In this document: piece by piece, positions 34,137 through 45,840 of the stretch
Numbering within the stretch: position 1 is the first letter of the stretch
Layout: each line of letters begins with the position of its first letter
DNA from: Muscardinus avellanarius
Taxonomy: Eukaryota; Chordata; Mammalia; Rodentia; Gliridae
Assembly: GCA_963383645.1 (NCBI GenBank)
Contig: OY726576.1
Coordinates: forward strand, 9,104,102 to 9,168,101
DNA: 64,000 nucleotides
Direction of reading: 5' to 3'
The notes under the pieces: generated by a model
Told to the model about the DNA's origin: nothing
Database searches by the model: none
Seen by the model: only the letters and a program-made list of their open reading frames with translations
Position numbers and translations under genes: made by a program

Positions 34137-34440
34137 CTGATGATTGAACCTAGAGGCATTCTACCTGAGAGCTACACTTCTAGCCTTTTTTGGAACTAGG
34201 GATTGAACTCAGGGGCACTCTACCTCTGAGCTACACCCTCAGTCCTATTTTTTTTCATTCTTTTTTTGAAACAAGGTCTCACTAAGTTGCAGAGGGCCCC
34301 GCTAAGTAGCTGAGGCTGGCCTGAGTCTCACTAGGTTGATGAGAGTCTCAACACTTGCTAAGATTGTCCTCAAACCTATGATCCTCCTGTCTCAGCCTCC
34401 CAAGTACTAGGATTACAAGTGTGTGCTATCACATCTGGGT
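34093..34440 (-). mobile_element. (TG)n, ID fragment and composite SINE
   Basis: (TG)n to 34,135, an ID piece (GATTGAACCTAGAGGCATTC) at 34,136-34,186, then a reverse composite at 34,190-34,440. That composite carries an extra copy of the TCTCACTAGGTTGATGAGAG segment. Confidence 0.85.
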
Positions 34441-35447
34441 TCTAAATTCTTTTAAAAAGAAGTTGAATGGGAACTCTCCTGCTATTTCAAATGTTCAGCT
34501 AAAGCCTCAATTTTACAATCAGATAAGCCCCCTTCATCTACCCATAGGATTTTCTATACATGGCCAAACCAATCAGAGGTTATTCCCCAGAGTCTACATG
34601 TGAGAAGACTTTGCATTGCAGAAGAAATTTCTTTAAAGAAAATTCAATGGTTTCTTTTCTTGCTCTCTCTAGCAGCTTAGGCCAAGCAAACAAGACAACA
34701 CTCATCACCTGGGACTATATACAATGACTGCAAAGATTCTATCCCCAGGCTGGACGCTTACTTGTCTCAGTGCAGAAACTCATAGCCTGCTCTGAGAGAC
34801 GTGGGTGACTTTGGAGTCCCCAGACCTAGCTGCTGCCACCTGCACAAACACAACAAAGCAACAACAGATTCTCAGTAAGAGAAGAAACAGACTGAGCTTC
34901 AAAGTGAATCTGCTAAATTCACACCAAGGTGTGAATTTTCCTGTAGACAAACTGAGTATCATGGAAGGTGATGAGGTCTGAGTGGTTCTGTATGAGCTCC
35001 ACCTGTGTGAGCTGTCTGGGCAGGGGCACAGAGCCACCCCGGTGATGTACCACGAGAGGATAGAAGTGACGGTCATAGTGATCACTCAGGGATGTCCTGC
35101 CCACATCAAACAATATCATGTCTACTGGATCCTGAAAGGGACAACCGAAGAATCCATCAAGAGTATATATGAGAAAAAATCGCAAAACAAAAAGCATCTA
35201 ATATGTGTTGGTCCCTCTTCTCCCCCCCCCCATCAACCCTGGAGGAACTAGGGACAGTTTGAAGGAAGAAGCAATGAATTAGAAATTAACTCTCTCCCTG
35301 ATTGCTAATTACCCCACATGGGGTCAGGTCTGTGGGCTATAAGGGGAAGAAGCCATGAACTGTGTGGGAAAATAGACACGTTGATCTACAATACATTTTT
35401 TAATAAGAAAATTATGTTCTTCCAATACTTTACAGTGACTAAAAATG
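34441..35447. other. Unassigned sequence with open frames
   Basis: Overlapping minus-strand frames of 101 and 92 codons lie at 34,780-35,197. I do not recognise either product and see no flanking splice sites that decide the question. A processed pseudogene fragment or a repeat is possible. The region carries the T-box-like palindrome. Confidence 0.35.
34915..34938. promoter_or_regulatory. T-box (Brachyury-type) palindrome
   Basis: A 24-bp inverted repeat with 11-bp arms and AA between them. The core TCACACCAAGGTGTGA differs by one base from the classical palindromic T-box target TCACACCTAGGTGTGA. Binding is inferred only from sequence. Confidence 0.45.
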
Positions 35448-35645
35448 CCGGGTGTGGTGACACACACTTGTAATCACAGCATTTGGGAGGCTGAGACAGG
35501 AGGATTGCAGGTTCGAAGACAGCCTAAGCTACTTAATGAGGCCTCTGCAATTTAGTGAGACCCTGGGTTAAAATAAATAATTAAAAATAGGGATGGGGAT
35601 GCAACTCAGAGGTCAAATCCCCCTGGGTTACATCCAAACACGATA
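35448..35645 (+). mobile_element. B1-ID composite SINE
   Basis: GCCGGGTGTGGTGACACACA to GGTTACATCCAAACACG. The final part of the ID unit is diverged. Confidence 0.9.
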
Positions 35646-36272
35646 GGATGTGCCAAAAATATCATCCAAAGTAGAGGATGAAGAAGAATAGGGCAATTTT
35701 GTTTGTGTTTTACCATGTGATTCATTCAACAGTCTACATGCACTGAGATTATTTTTATGCAAAATTATTTTTTTATAAATTTAAGTCTGAAAGAAAACCA
35801 AGAAGATATGGAAAAAAACAAAGTGCAAACTCATTACACCTAAATAAATTTTAACTCCAGATAGAACCACAGGAACATGGACTTTAAATGTAAGTCCTCC
35901 GTTCAAATGGCAAAGAATGTCAAAATGGACTAAAACAATAACAGAAAAACTCAACTTTATACTTTCTTCAAAGAGACACATTTTATTATTATTATTTTTT
36001 TTTTTAGAAATGTAAACGTTGATTTTAGTTTAGGAAAATATAAAAAACAAAGCATCCCCTTTCCACAAGGGGAAGATCCTGGAAAAATAGTAACCAACAA
36101 AAGCTCTTGGGAAGTAGGGTTTTAAAGCTTACTGAGGTTTTCCCATCTGCTTTTTTATGATTGATTAAATCGGGTTTTGGGAAAAGAGTGACTTTTGCAC
36201 AATTTTGACCCTCAATTTGAATTGTGATCTTATGGGCTGGTGGTGATTGCCTGGTATCCACCAGTCCTTTTT

Positions 36273-36274
<2 letters not shown>
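35646..36274. other. Unassigned AT-rich sequence
   Basis: Could contain an old LINE piece (near 35,790), but I cannot support it. Confidence 0.35.
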
Positions 36275-36324
<50 letters not shown>

Positions 36325-36532
36325 TGTGTGTGTTACTGGGGATGGGACCCAGGGGCATTCTACCTCCGAGTAACACCCATAGCCCTATTTTTTATTCTTT
36401 ATTTTAAAACAGGGTCTCATTGAGTTGCAAAGGGCCTCACTAAGTAGCTGAGGCTGTCTGAGAACCATGATCCTCCTGCCGCAGCCTCCCAAATACTGGG
36501 ATTACTAAGCGTGCGCCACCATGCCCAGCTTC
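36275..36532 (-). mobile_element. (TG)n plus B1-ID composite SINE
   Basis: About 57 bp of TG steps abut the ID end (TACTGGGGATGGGACCCAGG). The left unit ends GTGCGCCACCATGCCCAGCT. Confidence 0.9.
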
Positions 36533-36789
36533 CACCAGTCTTATGAGGCACATTTTAAACAAAAACACATGAATAGGTTGAAAGGATAGAAAACTTAGAT
36601 CATTGAAATAGTAAGCAAAAGGAAGTTGAGTTGGCTATATGAATAATAAGACAAAACAGATTTGGATGGAGTGTTACCATGTTTCTAGAGAAAAAGGAAA
36701 GTGTTACATCGTGATGATGAAAAGGTAAATTTGCAAGAGTTCTATACGCCTAAGTCCTTCACTCAAGAGACACAGAGGGAGATACAGCA

Positions 36790-36865
36790 AAGGATGTATG
36801 CATCCATCACTTTGAATCTCACTCTGATGTAGGCTACAATGCACCCACAAAAGTATAATAAAAAG
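36790..36865 (+). repeat. Dispersed-repeat 3' end
   Basis: ATGTAGGCTACAATGCACCC ACAAAAG matches the ends at 21.8 and 30.1 kb; the preceding GTATGCATCCATCAC block is also shared. Confidence 0.55.
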
Positions 36866-36869
36866 AGCT

Positions 36870-38734
36870 AAGAAAACTAGAAGCAATGACCTGAGTTGCA
36901 CAAGGATACATCGTCAGCGTGACAATGGCCAGACAGAAATCACTTCTTCCAATTCCCTATTTAGAGTTGTTTGTATATTACGAGGACCTCTGGATCCAAG
37001 CTTCTTCAACACCAGTGCATCCATTCTATTTGGTCAAAACCATCAAATCAGTAGCTAGGCAAAGACAGCCAAGAGGAGAAGGCCACAGGGAACTGGCAAG
37101 AGAGGACACATTTTAAAACATTTCTCCAAAAAAAAGTTTAAACATAACATGATCTTCAAAAGAAAAATATAGGCATTCTTCTGTTGTGATTATACTAACA
37201 AGAGTCACACCCTCAGGACTGTAAGCCCAACTCTCAGCAGGCCAAAAATTCTTTAGAAAATGAACTATTTCCCAATGGTAAGTCTGTGCCATCTAAGGCC
37301 CATTCCTGCATAAAAATGTTCAAGGATCTTAACAAGTTTCTGGTTTATCTTTATTATGCAATTAAGGACATTGTAAGAATAAACACAATCACACAGCACT
37401 CTTATCTTTCCAGAATCTAGTCAACTACTCTCAATGTCAAAGTTACAGTCAAGGTCAATATATTTTCAACCCAGGAAAGCATGTCGCAGCAAGGTAGATA
37501 ATACCCATTTGTGCTGCCTTACATAACCACAAGAAATTTAAGAGTAAGACAAAACTTGATAATTAATGTTAAAAAATGCATTGCTTAGGTACCAATTTTA
37601 GAAACAGCAGAATGCATACAAATCCAAAATAGGATGTAAAAAAAACATGAAATAAGAAAGAGAAGAACAGCATGTGGTGGCCAGTGTCCTCATCTTACAT
37701 ATTAATTTCAGAATGTATTTAAGAACCTACTATGTGGTAGCTACTGTATCAATCTGATTTAAAATGAAGAATGAGCAATGGCTGTTTGAAAAAACCAAGT
37801 GGCTTATAATTAACTTATTCAAATAAATTCAAATAACCATATCAGCTCGGGCGAATCACTGAATTTATTCACATATATAAAGAACACTAGACCTCGACCC
37901 TATTCTATGTTGTAACTGTGTCAGGCTCTGGGTAGTGTGTTTTAATCAAAACCTATCATACCAACACAGTCAAATATCTGCATGAACTTTAACATTTAAA
38001 AAGCTTACTCGCATAGTAATATTGTGAAAAAGAAAAATTAATGGATTCCTTTGTTATTTAAAGCATATTAACATAATGCTTTCTATTTAAAATTTCTTTG
38101 TGTCCAATCTTTATACTCAAGAGTATACTAAATATAAATCATTTAGCAAGTATGTTCCCTACTTTATAACCTTAATTCCGTAAATATTTTATTTCTAGAT
38201 CACTAACTTACATAAGATTTAATAAATAAAATAACTCATAGCACCTCAATTGTGCCAGTGGGTTCTATTCTGATATTACCAAATTTAGCAAAAACTATAT
38301 TGAACTTAATTATGGTCTTATCATAAGTAATTTCCCACACCAAAAACATATAACAAACAAATTAAAATATTTGCTGGACTACAATTAAAATATTAAGAAA
38401 TATGCACAAAAACACTTTTATTTTGTTTTAGAAAGCTACCCTAGGGCTTAGGTTTGTAGTAGAGAAATTCAACAAGTACACTTTACCAAATTATAAATTT
38501 GGCAAGGACTCAAGTTATTATGGAAAAAGAAAATAATGTAACATGAAAAGTTTAGATTCTAAAACTCCTTAAAAAAGAATATGAAACTCACAGAGGAAAA
38601 ATGGATAAACAAATCTGAGTTATCTAATCTCTGCCTATGAACAAAGTAATTCCTATGAAAACTCAGTGAAAGCAAATATTTTGTCAACTAAGCCAATCGG
38701 AGGCAAAGATCCTTTGGTTCAAATACCGACATTA
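36870..38734. other. Unassigned sequence, no gene seen
   Basis: About 1.9 kb of AT-rich DNA with no SINE. A string near 37,705-37,745 (GAACCTACTATGTGGTAG) is faintly L2-like. Confidence 0.4.
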
Positions 38735-38746
38735 ATATTAAGTGAT

Positions 38747-38932
38747 ATTTGTTTTTTTGGTGGTACTGGGGTTCCTGGAAGCCCTTCTACCTCCGGCCTA
38801 CACTCCCAGACCCATTTTTATATTTTTATTTGGAAACAGGGTCTCTTAAGCCAGCGTGGCTGGCTTCGCACCTGTGCGATCCTCCTGCCTCCGCCTCCCA
38901 AGTGCGGGGATTACTCCCACCACGCCCGGCTT
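38747..38932 (-). mobile_element. B1-ID composite SINE, short subfamily
   Basis: GGGTTCCTGGAAGCCCTTCT and TTAAGCCAGCGTGGCTGGC. Flanked by the perfect 12-bp duplication ATATTAAGTGAT at 38,735-38,746 and 38,933-38,944. Confidence 0.95.
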
Positions 38933-38944
38933 ATATTAAGTGAT

Positions 38945-39129
38945 TTGTATTGATTATTGATCACTAATCTAATTTGACCATTCTGCTTTCTGAAATTTTA
39001 AGTAACTTCCTTTGAATAATCTACACAACAAGCAAGAATAAAGTGCCTTCTTTGTGTTAAATTTTGTGTTACACGGATGAAAAACAAATATAGGTGACCT
39101 TAGCTGGAGGAAGTTCACTGCATTGCATG

Positions 39130-39170
<41 letters not shown>

Positions 39171-39384
39171 ACAAGGGTGGGACACTGGATACTAAACAAG
39201 TAAACAGAAAAGGCACAGGCTCACAATGTGTGCTATGGGACAGCATTCCTAAATCAACAAAAAAGGGAACAGTAGAACTAATAAATAATTTATATTATTT
39301 TGTTCTGTAAAATATTTATTTGTTTTGGTTACTACTGCAATAGTACTACTTTCAGATGTATGTTTAAAAAAAAAATACAGTGTA
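38945..39384. other. Unassigned sequence with (TG)n
   Basis: A (TG)n run at 39,133-39,168 is the only recognised element. Confidence 0.5.
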
Positions 39385-39598
39385 TGAACGTCCTGTGACT
39401 GCCATAAGAAATACCACAGACTGGGCAGCTTAAACATAAGCACATTTGTTTTCTCACTGATCTGGAGGCTAGAAGTCCAAGACAGACATGACAGCCGGCT
39501 AGGTTTCCCCAGACACCTCTCTCCTTGGCTTGAAGACTGCCACCTTCATGGTCTTTCCTCTGGGGACACAGCCACAGACAGAGCTGCTGTATCAATTC
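39385..39598 (-). mobile_element. LTR/MaLR-like remnant
   Basis: AAGAAATACCACAGACTGGG, TGATCTGGAGGCTAGAAGTC and TCTCTCCTTGGCTTG follow a common eutherian repeat text I associate with MaLR-type LTRs. The exact family is uncertain. Confidence 0.5.
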
Positions 39599-39599
39599 A

Positions 39600-39735
39600 G
39601 GTCGGCCTTATCATGACGCCTACCTACACACCATCACTGTCACCTGTGTGACCTTGAATAAATGCTTTAATCACTCCGTTTTCTTAGAATAAAATGATGG
39701 CAACCTGATAACGTGTTAAGGGAGAATGAAACAGA
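39600..39735 (+). mobile_element. MIR SINE
   Basis: CACCTGTGTGACCTTGAATA, CTTTAATCACTCCGTTTTCT and AAAATGATGGCAACC follow the MIR core. Confidence 0.65.
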
Positions 39736-39910
39736 TTTGCCTTTGGGCTCTGGGTTTGGAGCTTGGTCCTGTGAAATCACGTTCTAGTATATTGCAAATC
39801 AACCTTGCAAAAACTAAAAGATATCAAAGAATGGGCCCCATTTCTTCATGAAATAGCTTCTCTTATATTTCATTCCAAGGTGGGGCTTAAGCACCTGCTG
39901 TCTCCAACTG

Positions 39911-39951
<41 letters not shown>

Positions 39952-41689
39952 GTGTGTGTGTTCCATCCCAAGGGTCTTCTATAGAGACAGGAAGCAGTGG
40001 TTCACCAGCAACTGTGTTCATAGTATCTTATTCCTTCTGCAATAAAAAAAAAAAAAAACTGTTCTCACTTCTAGGAGGAAATGGACAGGAATTCCTCTTG
40101 AAAATTTTGAGACCAGAAAGCCTGTTGAGACATGAGGCATAACCTCCCAGGTAATAAAGGCTGTTGCCTCTAAGATTCAGTAAAACCTGGAACATTCCAG
40201 AAGGTTTTTCAAGAGACATCTACTGCTTTTAATCAACTAGTAGATTCCTCCTGAGCATCAATCTATGTGGAAAACCTATCAGGCTACCCTGTTTATAAAA
40301 TGTTGCCTAGAACATAAAATTAACATGTAACTAAGCAATTCAGAAGAGCCTGGTTCTGGCAGATTCACACTCAGCATAGGTATCAGTAACCAGATGCATT
40401 TAAATTCCTTCCTTTCCCCTTGGTGGCTGCAGGAGAAATCCCTGTTATGTTCCTTATGACAGATGAAGAGGAACTTGAACCAGTGACTTTGAAATTCTTT
40501 CAAAGAGAATGAAAAATGGACAGAATGAGGCCAGGCTTATGATTCTCAGAGGGCCTCACAGGTCCAAAAAGGCTCTAAATAAAACGAAATATTCTCTGTG
40601 TTACCAACAGCCATCGTGAAGTATTTTTCGGAACAGCTACAATAACTAAACTATAATCCTCCTAAAATACTGTCTCCACTGAAACTTGAATAATGATATA
40701 TTTAATAATTAACATACTCAGCCGGCACTTTCTCCACACAAAGCTAAAAGAAATTTGTTAAGCCAAAATAATGCCAATGGTAGAGGAGAAACCTCTAAAA
40801 CATTCTTAATGCTCCAAGCTTGGGGAGGGGCTCTGGTTAAGACTGTCAAAGCTTTTCACAAGATTCAAACTGCTATATATAAAATGTTCCCCTTGATTTT
40901 GGAATAATAAAAGGTGCTCTTTCAAAACTAATATTCAGCAGAATATTTTCCTTCAATTAATTAATAGCTTTCTTTATTTGGCACTGATACATTTGCAGGT
41001 CATTTTGAAAATAAAATGCTATGAGGAAATAAATATGAAGCATAATAGGTTAGCAAGCGTTCAACTTAGTGAAATAATCTGATTAAATAAACTATTTTTC
41101 CTAAATTTCCAGCCAAGTCTGAAATAAGTAAATTTCTCTGATTCCAGGCTGTAATACACTGTAAGCAAAATAACCATAACTTGACTAAACTTGAACTGAT
41201 AAAACAGAAACAACAATGTGTATATGTGCCCACCCAGAATAAATGATAAACTATCTTCAGAGAAATGTCTCCTCTGGATGTAGTATACTAATTTATTACA
41301 ATGCCAGGCTTTCTATTAGCAGAAAGAATGAACGAGGAATTTTCAAATAACCGATCATTTTTCCAAATTGATCATTCTGCTACTTTTCAACAACCAGTGT
41401 GTGATCATACAGTATCTTAATTCCCCTCTGTCATAAGCCTGTAGGTGACTTCATTTTTTCAAACTTTCAAACATGGCACCTCTTTTGCCTACTTACCTGC
41501 TGCTCTACTAACTTACCCATTCTGCCGAATTTGTGATAATAGAATTTAGTTATTCCTTCATGTAAGAGACACTGACTTAGTCTCTTTGAGGTGCCAGACT
41601 TTTCTATTCCCCAAGATCTATTCAGAAGAATGAAGAGGGGCACCCACCTAGACTGGGGCTGAAATCAAGGACTTTTCTGCAGAGAAGTC
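39736..41689. other. Mostly single-copy sequence
   Basis: Holds a (TG)n tract at 39,913-39,959 and no SINE. No gene-like frame. Confidence 0.4.
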
Positions 41690-42560
41690 AGTGGCTCTTC
41701 AGGGGCCATAAAGTCCTGGAGGATTCAATCAGTCCAAGACAGGGATTCAGTACAGTCAGCAAAGGTCTAGTGGCCAAGGTCTTGATGTTCCGGGATTTTA
41801 ATACTGTTTGGTACAGGTGATGCAAATAAAGGTCAGGCCATGATGGGCTTGCATCTGGCAAGTAAAGGAAACACATTAACCCTAAAAGCAATAGAGAGCT
41901 CTCAAAATATTTCAGAAGTAATGCTGTAAGGTCTGTTCGGTGCAAATGACTTCAGCTGAGAGTCAAGGAGCAAAGGCGCAAACCTATAAAGTAGCTGTTT
42001 AAGTGTCCGTGCCCTCCAGTAAGCCCCTGGGAGCCAGAACTACAACTTTTTCTTGGTTGAGAGAACCTGATGCTCACTTAATAGCCAAAAGAATGCATGA
42101 CGGGATGGCAGAAAGACAGGGAGGCTGGCTGAGCCTTGGGGCAATCAAGGCATGAAGTAAGGTATACGCTTAGCAACAGGAATGAGGAAACGCAGACAGA
42201 AAAGAGAGGCGTTGATGCAGTGGGCTCAACAGATGGGTGACCTGCTTCACAAAGATTCCAAATCCTGGACAACACACACATCTGGAGTGAAGCCGAAGGC
42301 TCCTGACCTGGAAGCACCGTAAGACTGCAATGTCAACATCAAGAGATGAAGGATGGAGGCGTCTTCAGTGGATGAGTAGTTGTAAGAATGGGAGAAGTGA
42401 ATGAATTATCCCATACATAAAGAGTTTAGGGTAAGAAGAATCAAGATCCCAGCAAAGATCTCCAGGGAACACCATCGTAAGGGGCGGGTAGTAGGGGAGA
42501 TGAGCTTGGCCTTAACATATAAAAAGAATTTTGAGGGCAAGGGACAGGCAAAGATTTGGA
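41690..42560 (-). mobile_element. L2 LINE remnant
   Basis: AAAGGTCAGGCCATGATGGG, CCCTAAAAGCAATAGAGAGC and AGAAGTAATGCTG follow reversed L2 text. The flanking parts to 42,560 are more doubtful. Confidence 0.55.
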
Positions 42561-42707
42561 GTTAGGGGCTTCAGAAGTCTATGATGGTAACAGCAAAAAG
42601 GAATTAATCCAGTGCAGTTCCTCCGGTTGGTGTGGTGATGTGATATTACCCGAGTCACCAACTCTGGGAACGTGCACGGCAGCAGCTGTTAATAGCTAGC
42701 GTCTTCG

Positions 42708-42739
42708 CTTCTTACACCACCAAATGTGGGTGTAAGAAG
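42708..42739. other. Perfect 11-bp stem-loop
   Basis: CTTCTTACACC and GGTGTAAGAAG pair perfectly around a 10-nt loop. The stem is too short for a typical miRNA hairpin. Confidence 0.6.
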
Positions 42740-43627
42740 AGCTGAACGCCTTTCAGAGGTCTGGTTTTACGATTCTCATCAAGTTTCATCGCTCGATCCC
42801 TGAGAACATGCACACCAACCAAACAAAACAGTCTCCACCTTTTCAAAACAGGTCCAAGAAAACAAGAGAAAAGATGAGCCTGCAGTCTCAGAGTCCTGGG
42901 GAACAAATGGGAAAACACAGCCTGTTCATTTCTACTCGGTGATGCTAATGATTCTGTTAAATTGACTTCTTTGAAGGAAAATTACTGTTAATAACCTTAA
43001 TTTCCTCCTAGTCTCTTCCCCTAGGTACCTGACATTTCAGATAAAATATTTTCATAAAATATTATGAAATAAAATATTAAAAGCAAAGGAATTATTATAT
43101 TTTAGGTATCCAACTCCATGTTGACAGACTTTATGAATCCCTTCTTTCTCTAAGCCTATATTTTTGGTTCCCCAGATAAATACATAGTTCTCCATCACAT
43201 TTTTTTAAAGGCTGACCATAAATCTTACTGATACCAGCCACACGGTCCCGGGGACCATCCCCAATCATCAACTGTATCATCACACAACCAGACCATAAGC
43301 TTTCTTCCCACCGTGGCCTGACCCCTTGCCTGTGTTAGGAGGGCAAGTGGGTGGGGTTCTGCCATCTGCACCCCAGGCCCATTCACCGCCCTCCTTCACC
43401 CTCCGCCTTGTCCTCTGGCTTCTGTCTGGACTCAGCTAATAGAAACCTGCCACCAGTGTGGAAGGAGGGGCAGAAGAAGAGTGTGGAGAGGATACTGGCT
43501 CCCCTGCAGTCTCCTTGTTGGGGCATTCCATGGTGACTGTGTCTGTCTACAAAGGCGCACAGCTCTGGTCAGGCAGTTCCCACTCCTGGTCTTGGAGTAG
43601 GACTAGCTGCCCTCGTTGTCAGGTCTT

Positions 43628-43668
43628 CTTCAGCACTCAGGGTCCTTTCTTCAGCACTCAGGGTCCTG
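43628..43668. repeat. 21-bp tandem duplication
   Basis: CTTCAGCACTCAGGGTCCT occurs twice with a period of 21 bp. Confidence 0.9.
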
Positions 43669-44507
43669 TTCATGTTCCCTACACCTGCTCACACCTTCCA
43701 AAAGGTCCCTTTTTGAAACCTTCCTCTGGGACTTGCTTTAAACATCCCATCTCTCATCCACCGGGTCCTGAAGAACACAGATTCAAGAGTGACCGGGTGG
43801 TAGGGACCCTCTATTGGGCTTTCACAGACATTACCAAAGGGCACTGTCTATAAACTGTGAAGCAAACGCTGAAATATTTCCATGAGCAAAACCTAGCACA
43901 GACTTTCCTGAATATTCAAGGTTTCCGTGCCAAGGAAATACGACTGAATCCTACCATATTTCTACAATTCACAGTGTGCTGTAAAAATAAACATGCAGAA
44001 GGCATACAACCAGAATCTGAACGTCACTGCCAACCTAACCAGAATTTTTCGTAAAAATGGATAATCTGGAGAAACAGATGAAAGACCCGAATCCGTCTTT
44101 GGAAAAGAGAAACCAAGATTTGGTTTTCCTGCCATTTACCCATATCAAGTTTTACTAACCCTGGTCCTGTGATGCTGTAATGTAATTCCAACACCTGAAA
44201 AGCTGCCATGAGATTCTAAAAAGTAACTAATAACTGATTTTTTTACTGATAACAATTATGGTTATCAAAGGTGTCACTTGGGAAAAAAGTTGGCAATCAG
44301 TGACCTGGATCTCCTGTATTTTCTCCAATATCACTCTAAATGAAAATATGATTATAGCATCTAATTTATACAGTCTTATGTCCATAAATCACTTGTAAAA
44401 ATCATAAATATTAATTTGGGGTATCTGTTAAAGGGAACTCAATAAGACAGTATTACCTCTAAGCTACTAATTCTGTACGGAGAAGGTAAAATGATTATTA
44501 AATAATT

Positions 44508-44856
44508 AAGTCCAATCACCTCTCAGCATACACAGGAATTTGGTTCCAGGATTCCAACGAATACCCAAATCCACAGGTACCCAAGCCCTGTTATAAAATG
44601 GTTTAGTATAGTATTAGCATGTAATCTGTGCACATCCTACAAGATACTTAAACCAACTCCAGATTACTTGCAATACTAATGCAATGTAAAAGCTGTATAA
44701 ATACTTGTTGCACTGTATTTTTTAAGGAATAATAATAAGAGAGAAGTCTGTATATGTTTAGTACAGATAGAATTTTTTCTCCACAAATGTTTTAAATCTG
44801 TGGTTCTTTAAACCCATGGAGGCAGAGCCCACAAATACAGAGGGCTCGTTGTATTA
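44508..44856 (+). mobile_element. Tigger/MER2-like DNA transposon relic
   Basis: GGAATTTGGTTCCAGGATTC, ATACCCAAATCCACAGGTAC, AATGGTTTAGTATAGTATTA, CTGTGCACATCC and the end ACAAATACAGAGGGCTCG follow a common eutherian pogo-type MITE. Old and inactive. Confidence 0.75.
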
Positions 44857-45329
44857 GGAAGTCTATGGCCACAAATACACCCAGACAGAATTTTTAGCAA
44901 TGAAATTAACTTAATTGTCCCAGGTCAATACCAACCCCTGTTGTGTGTCTGCCACGCAAGGACCTCATTTTTCTGGTCACATGTTCTAGGATTTTTATGG
45001 CATGTCTCTTCTCAGAAGGGTCTGGAGTTTCACAGCTGACCGAACTAATCAGAAAACAGATTTTCAGCTCTCCGATTCTACAAGGTATCTCTTTATTAAA
45101 GAGATTTTATGATAGTCCCTTAACTAGTAAATTATTTTGGATTAAGTACTGTATTTTCAAGGACTTTTAAGGACACGGTCTATTTCTAAAGTCATTTCCT
45201 GTGTACAGTATATAGCTGAAACTTAGCTGAATTAGTAAAGCAACGTGCCAACATGGGACATGCTTCAGTTACAGGAGATCTGTTCAGTTGCATAATTTGA
45301 GGTTCCACGAGATAGAAATTTCATGGGGA
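44857..45329. other. Unassigned sequence, no gene seen
   Basis: No feature recognised. Confidence 0.4.
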
Positions 45330-45840
45330 TCTTTTTTAAAGGCAATTTGGCAGTGTTCTCTCAAAATTTAAAATATGCATGTCCTTTTGACCAAAGGGTT
45401 CTATTTCTTGAAATTTAACTATAAGAAATCCTCATGCATGTGCCCAAAGACCTATCTTTAGATTTACAATAGGGCAAATAGAAAAAAAATGGTGAAAGTA
45501 TCATATATACAGATTACCAAATTGTATGCAATGTGAGAAAGAATAAAATAACTACTATATCAACATGATAAATCCTCCAAGATGTACAATTAAGTAGGCA
45601 AAAGCAAGTCACAGAAAATATATTTATACATATATAGTATGATCTAGTTCATGTAATTAAAAGGACATGCATATATATTTATATGTGTAAATGCATAGAA
45701 ATAGGAGTGAGGAGAAACACTATTGCCAATGGTATATCTGGGGAATGGCAGGAAAGCCTTTATATTTTGCTTCTGTGTTTCTGCTGTTTCTGCGTTGTCA
45801 TTTCAACTGCAACATCCTAGTGTAACACTTATATCATCTT
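45330..45840 (+). mobile_element. Old L1 3'UTR
   Basis: AAGGCAATTTGGCAGTGTTC, TATGCATGTCCTTTTGACC, ATGATCTAGTTCATGTAATT and TATCTGGGGAATGGCAGG follow the L1M 3' end. Non-coding relic. Confidence 0.65.

Larger units (their letters stand above)
42561..44507. other. Mostly single-copy sequence
   Basis: GC-balanced near 43,300-43,850, where a 131-codon plus-strand frame (43,458-43,853) has no recognised domain or splice context. A small stem-loop and a tandem duplication are listed separately. Confidence 0.4.

Noticed and set aside
43458..43853. 131-codon plus-strand frame
   Set aside because: Includes a tandem duplication, has no recognised domain and no supporting signals.
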